Source: an uncultured Lachnospiraceae bacterium (GTDB taxonomy: Bacteria > Bacillota > Clostridia > Lachnospirales > Lachnospiraceae). From it: a stretch of 64,000 nt of DNA. The notes beneath the pieces are model-generated. The model worked only from the letters and a program-made list of their open reading frames with translations, did not search any database and was not told the origin of the DNA. Shown in pieces: positions 62,491-64,000 of this stretch. Where the stretch lies: NCBI GenBank assembly GCA_947176505.1, contig CAMWQW010000003.1:1-64000 (forward strand), read 5' to 3'. Position numbers and translations under genes: made by a program. Positions within the stretch are counted from its first letter, which is position 1. Every line of letters starts with the position of its first letter.

Positions 62491-63009
62491 CTACTCCTCC
62501 TCGACGTCAATCTGAACCATAGTAATATCATCGTTATTAATTCCCATAATATAATACTCTTTTTCCTCTAAAATAGCAAACCCGCATTTGTGATACCACT
62601 TAACTGCCGGATTATCCTTCAGCACATCGCACTTAATGCTTCGCTGGGGGAATTTTTCCCTGATATAGGATAGCATCAAATACATAGCGTCCCGCATGAA
62701 TACTTTATGTTCACCCTCTTCTCCCCTGATGATGTTATATAGGTCGATGGCATCCTCTTCTTCTGTGCGGAACGCCATGCATCCAATCGGATGACCGTCT
62801 TCTTCTATCACAAACATATAATCGTCTGTTCGCTCCTGATAGCCTTGAAACCACTTCAACTGCTGCTCCGGTTGAATCATCTCCTGATAAAAGAAGCTTG
62901 TGCGATGATTATTCTTCCATGTCCTCAAATCCTCCTGATTGGCATCTGTGGCAGACACTAAGCTTAAGTATGGGAAACTTTCACACCTGATTGTAATCTT
63001 TTTATCCAT
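62491..63009 (-). CDS. GNAT N-acetyltransferase paired with aminotransferase
   Basis: The 172-residue GNAT-fold protein has YMFVIEEDGHPIGCMAFRTEEE (strand 3-4 core) and the late CDVLKDNPAVKWYHKCGF (typical N-P-A...Y-x-K-x-G-F). ATG 63009 has AGGAG upstream; a longer frame to 63087 overlaps the neighbouring GT and is rejected. It most likely N-acylates the amino sugar made by the next gene product. Confidence 0.82.
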   Translation of the reverse strand: MDKKITIRCESFPYLSLVSATDANQEDLRTWKNNHRTSFFYQEMIQPEQQLKWFQGYQERTDDYMFVIEEDGHPIGCMAFRTEEEDAIDLYNIIRGEEGEHKVFMRDAMYLMLSYIREKFPQRSIKCDVLKDNPAVKWYHKCGFAILEEKEYYIMGINNDDITMVQIDVEEE

Positions 63010-63019
63010 TCTTCTCCTC

Positions 63020-64000
63020 TTATACCCTCTGGCAGAATTGCAAAATCTGCTTTGCTCTTTTTCTTCCGAGTAGCAGATACACAACATATGCCATTATCGT
63101 CCTAAAGCGCTCTTTTGCGTCAACCGGATAGAATCTATCCAGCCTCCTGTTATTTTCTTCATAGAAAGGCAGGTCTGCCGATCCAACCGCCTCAAAGTCC
63201 TTGTGCTCATCAATCGGCTGCGCGGCATAATCATAATTTCTGGACGAAACCGGCTTATTTAAATCTATCTGTATATTTTCACAGTTCATCCCCGTTCCGT
63301 TGTAGCCGATATTCCTTGTCTTAGATACTTTCGGGAAAATAACATATTTATGGTTCATAAAGATATAAACGCTGAACGCCATATCCAGTTTGACAATCTC
63401 ATCATGCTGCACAAGCACAGGAATATACTCCAGCATACCTTTAACCAAATTGCAGAACTGATTACAACTCGCCTTATAAAACCGACGCATTTGAAACGGT
63501 CGGCGCATAATTTTTTCAAAATTGTGCATCGTGATATCACGATACATTTCTTCTTCTTTCTCTCTCCATGTGGCGTAACCCCACGCGGTATAATATGTGT
63601 TAATTTTAACGAGGTTCCTGTTATCCTCCATCCACCTAAAGGGATAAGAATAACCGCAGACTGCCTGTACACTCATATCCTTTTCATAAATCGCAAGATT
63701 TGCGTTCATGTACGCAAGAAAATTAGGAGATACCTCAATATCGTCTTCCAAATAAATGAATCTGTCATATTTCTCATAAAGCCTTTGCCTTACGGACACA
63801 AAATTATCATACCATCCTTTATTCTCCGTCTGTTTTATAAGATACACATTGGCAAAGCCGTCCACTCCTCTTTCCAAATATTCCAGTATCCTCCCATACC
63901 CTTCTCTGTGCGTATCCTTCAGTGGAAAATCTATGCCGATATACAGGTCTGTATATGCTGCATCAGAATTGTTACGCAGCGACTCTATACATCTGACCAG
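63020..64000 (-). CDS. GT2-like glycosyltransferase, truncated by the window edge
   Basis: The coding frame continues without a stop to base 64000, so the N-terminus lies outside. The visible part begins LVRCIESLRNNSDAAYTD and goes on through LYIGIDFPLKDTHREGYGR, the DxD-like RFIYLEDDIEVSPNFLAYMN and a long C-terminal half (INTYYTAWGYATWREKEEEM; KTRNIGYNGTGMNC). It is a relative of the transferase at 49365-50402. The LEDDIEVSPNF motif is characteristic of a GT-A family in bacterial surface-glycan loci. A TTG inside (63877) is not the true start. Confidence 0.85.
   Translation of the reverse strand: MVRCIESLRNNSDAAYTDLYIGIDFPLKDTHREGYGRILEYLERGVDGFANVYLIKQTENKGWYDNFVSVRQRLYEKYDRFIYLEDDIEVSPNFLAYMNANLAIYEKDMSVQAVCGYSYPFRWMEDNRNLVKINTYYTAWGYATWREKEEEMYRDITMHNFEKIMRRPFQMRRFYKASCNQFCNLVKGMLEYIPVLVQHDEIVKLDMAFSVYIFMNHKYVIFPKVSKTRNIGYNGTGMNCENIQIDLNKPVSSRNYDYAAQPIDEHKDFEAVGSADLPFYEENNRRLDRFYPVDAKERFRTIMAYVVYLLLGRKRAKQILQFCQRV

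Noticed and set aside
1..64000. tRNA, rRNA, riboswitch and CRISPR features
   Set aside because: Read on both strands, no cloverleaf-like block, known riboswitch core or regular repeat-spacer pattern was apparent by eye.

Overview
This window looks like the chromosome of a low-to-moderate GC Clostridia, most likely a Lachnospiraceae-type gut Firmicute. That is an inference from strong AGGAGG-type ribosome sites, frequent TTG/GTG starts, sigma-A-like promoters and gene content; no rRNA, tRNA or housekeeping marker is present to fix the taxon. Nearly everything lies on the minus strand, so it is transcribed from high to low coordinates.

Most of the window is a very large surface-glycan locus (about 63,999 down to 31,815, and 15,019 down to 237). 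It encodes activated-sugar pathways: a NeuA/NeuB/NeuC-type nonulosonic acid set with a stand-alone CBS protein (7,480-10,903); a complete GDP-D-glycero-D-manno-heptose set (GmhA, a fused HddC-GmhB, HddA; 31,815-37,740); an FdtA/FdtB-type 3-amino-3,6-dideoxyhexose set with a GNAT acyltransferase (39,276-42,301); an SDR resembling GDP-fucose synthase next to a GT11 fucosyltransferase (55,501-57,355); and a second DegT/GNAT pair (61,375-63,009). Assembly and export genes include several GT2/GT4 glycosyltransferases, a GtrII-like transferase, large polytopic membrane proteins and a PglK-like ABC flippase. Decoration genes include MBOAT/SGNH O-acetylation pairs, three acyltransferase-3 proteins, four FkbM-type methyltransferases, a pyruvyl transferase, an ATP-grasp ligase beside a dicarboxylate/amino-acid symporter, and a TPP enzyme plus aldolase pair at the end of the locus. 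The last operon ends in a strong terminator at 193-214.

A 16-kb block (15,113-31,446) interrupts the glycan genes. It holds two operons of immunity or regulatory character. One has three genes: a 2,111-residue protein with a GHKL-type ATPase and phosphoribosyltransferase-like motifs, a divergent receiver-like protein and a DUF2971 protein, closed by a terminator at 15,113-15,145. The other has two genes: a TPR protein and a DUF1704/MATCAP-like HExxxH peptidase. Between them, on the plus strand, are a second SGNH/MBOAT O-acetylation pair and a small ImmA/IrrE-type zinc peptidase with its own near-consensus promoter. The two peptidase genes converge on a 34-bp perfect palindrome that contains both stop codons and gives both proteins the same INPPL tail.

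A smaller insert (53,443-55,340) is a self-contained three-gene unit headed by a RelA/SpoT-type alarmone synthetase with two small downstream genes, a candidate toxin-antitoxin or defence unit.

Regulation is unusually visible. Four related terminator-like hairpins, three with runs of 8-10 G on the RNA strand, sit between an upstream promoter-like site and the start codon of glycan genes. Another run of nine G lies at the very start of an acyltransferase gene. Together they suggest attenuation or antitermination plus slipped-strand variation of the surface glycan.
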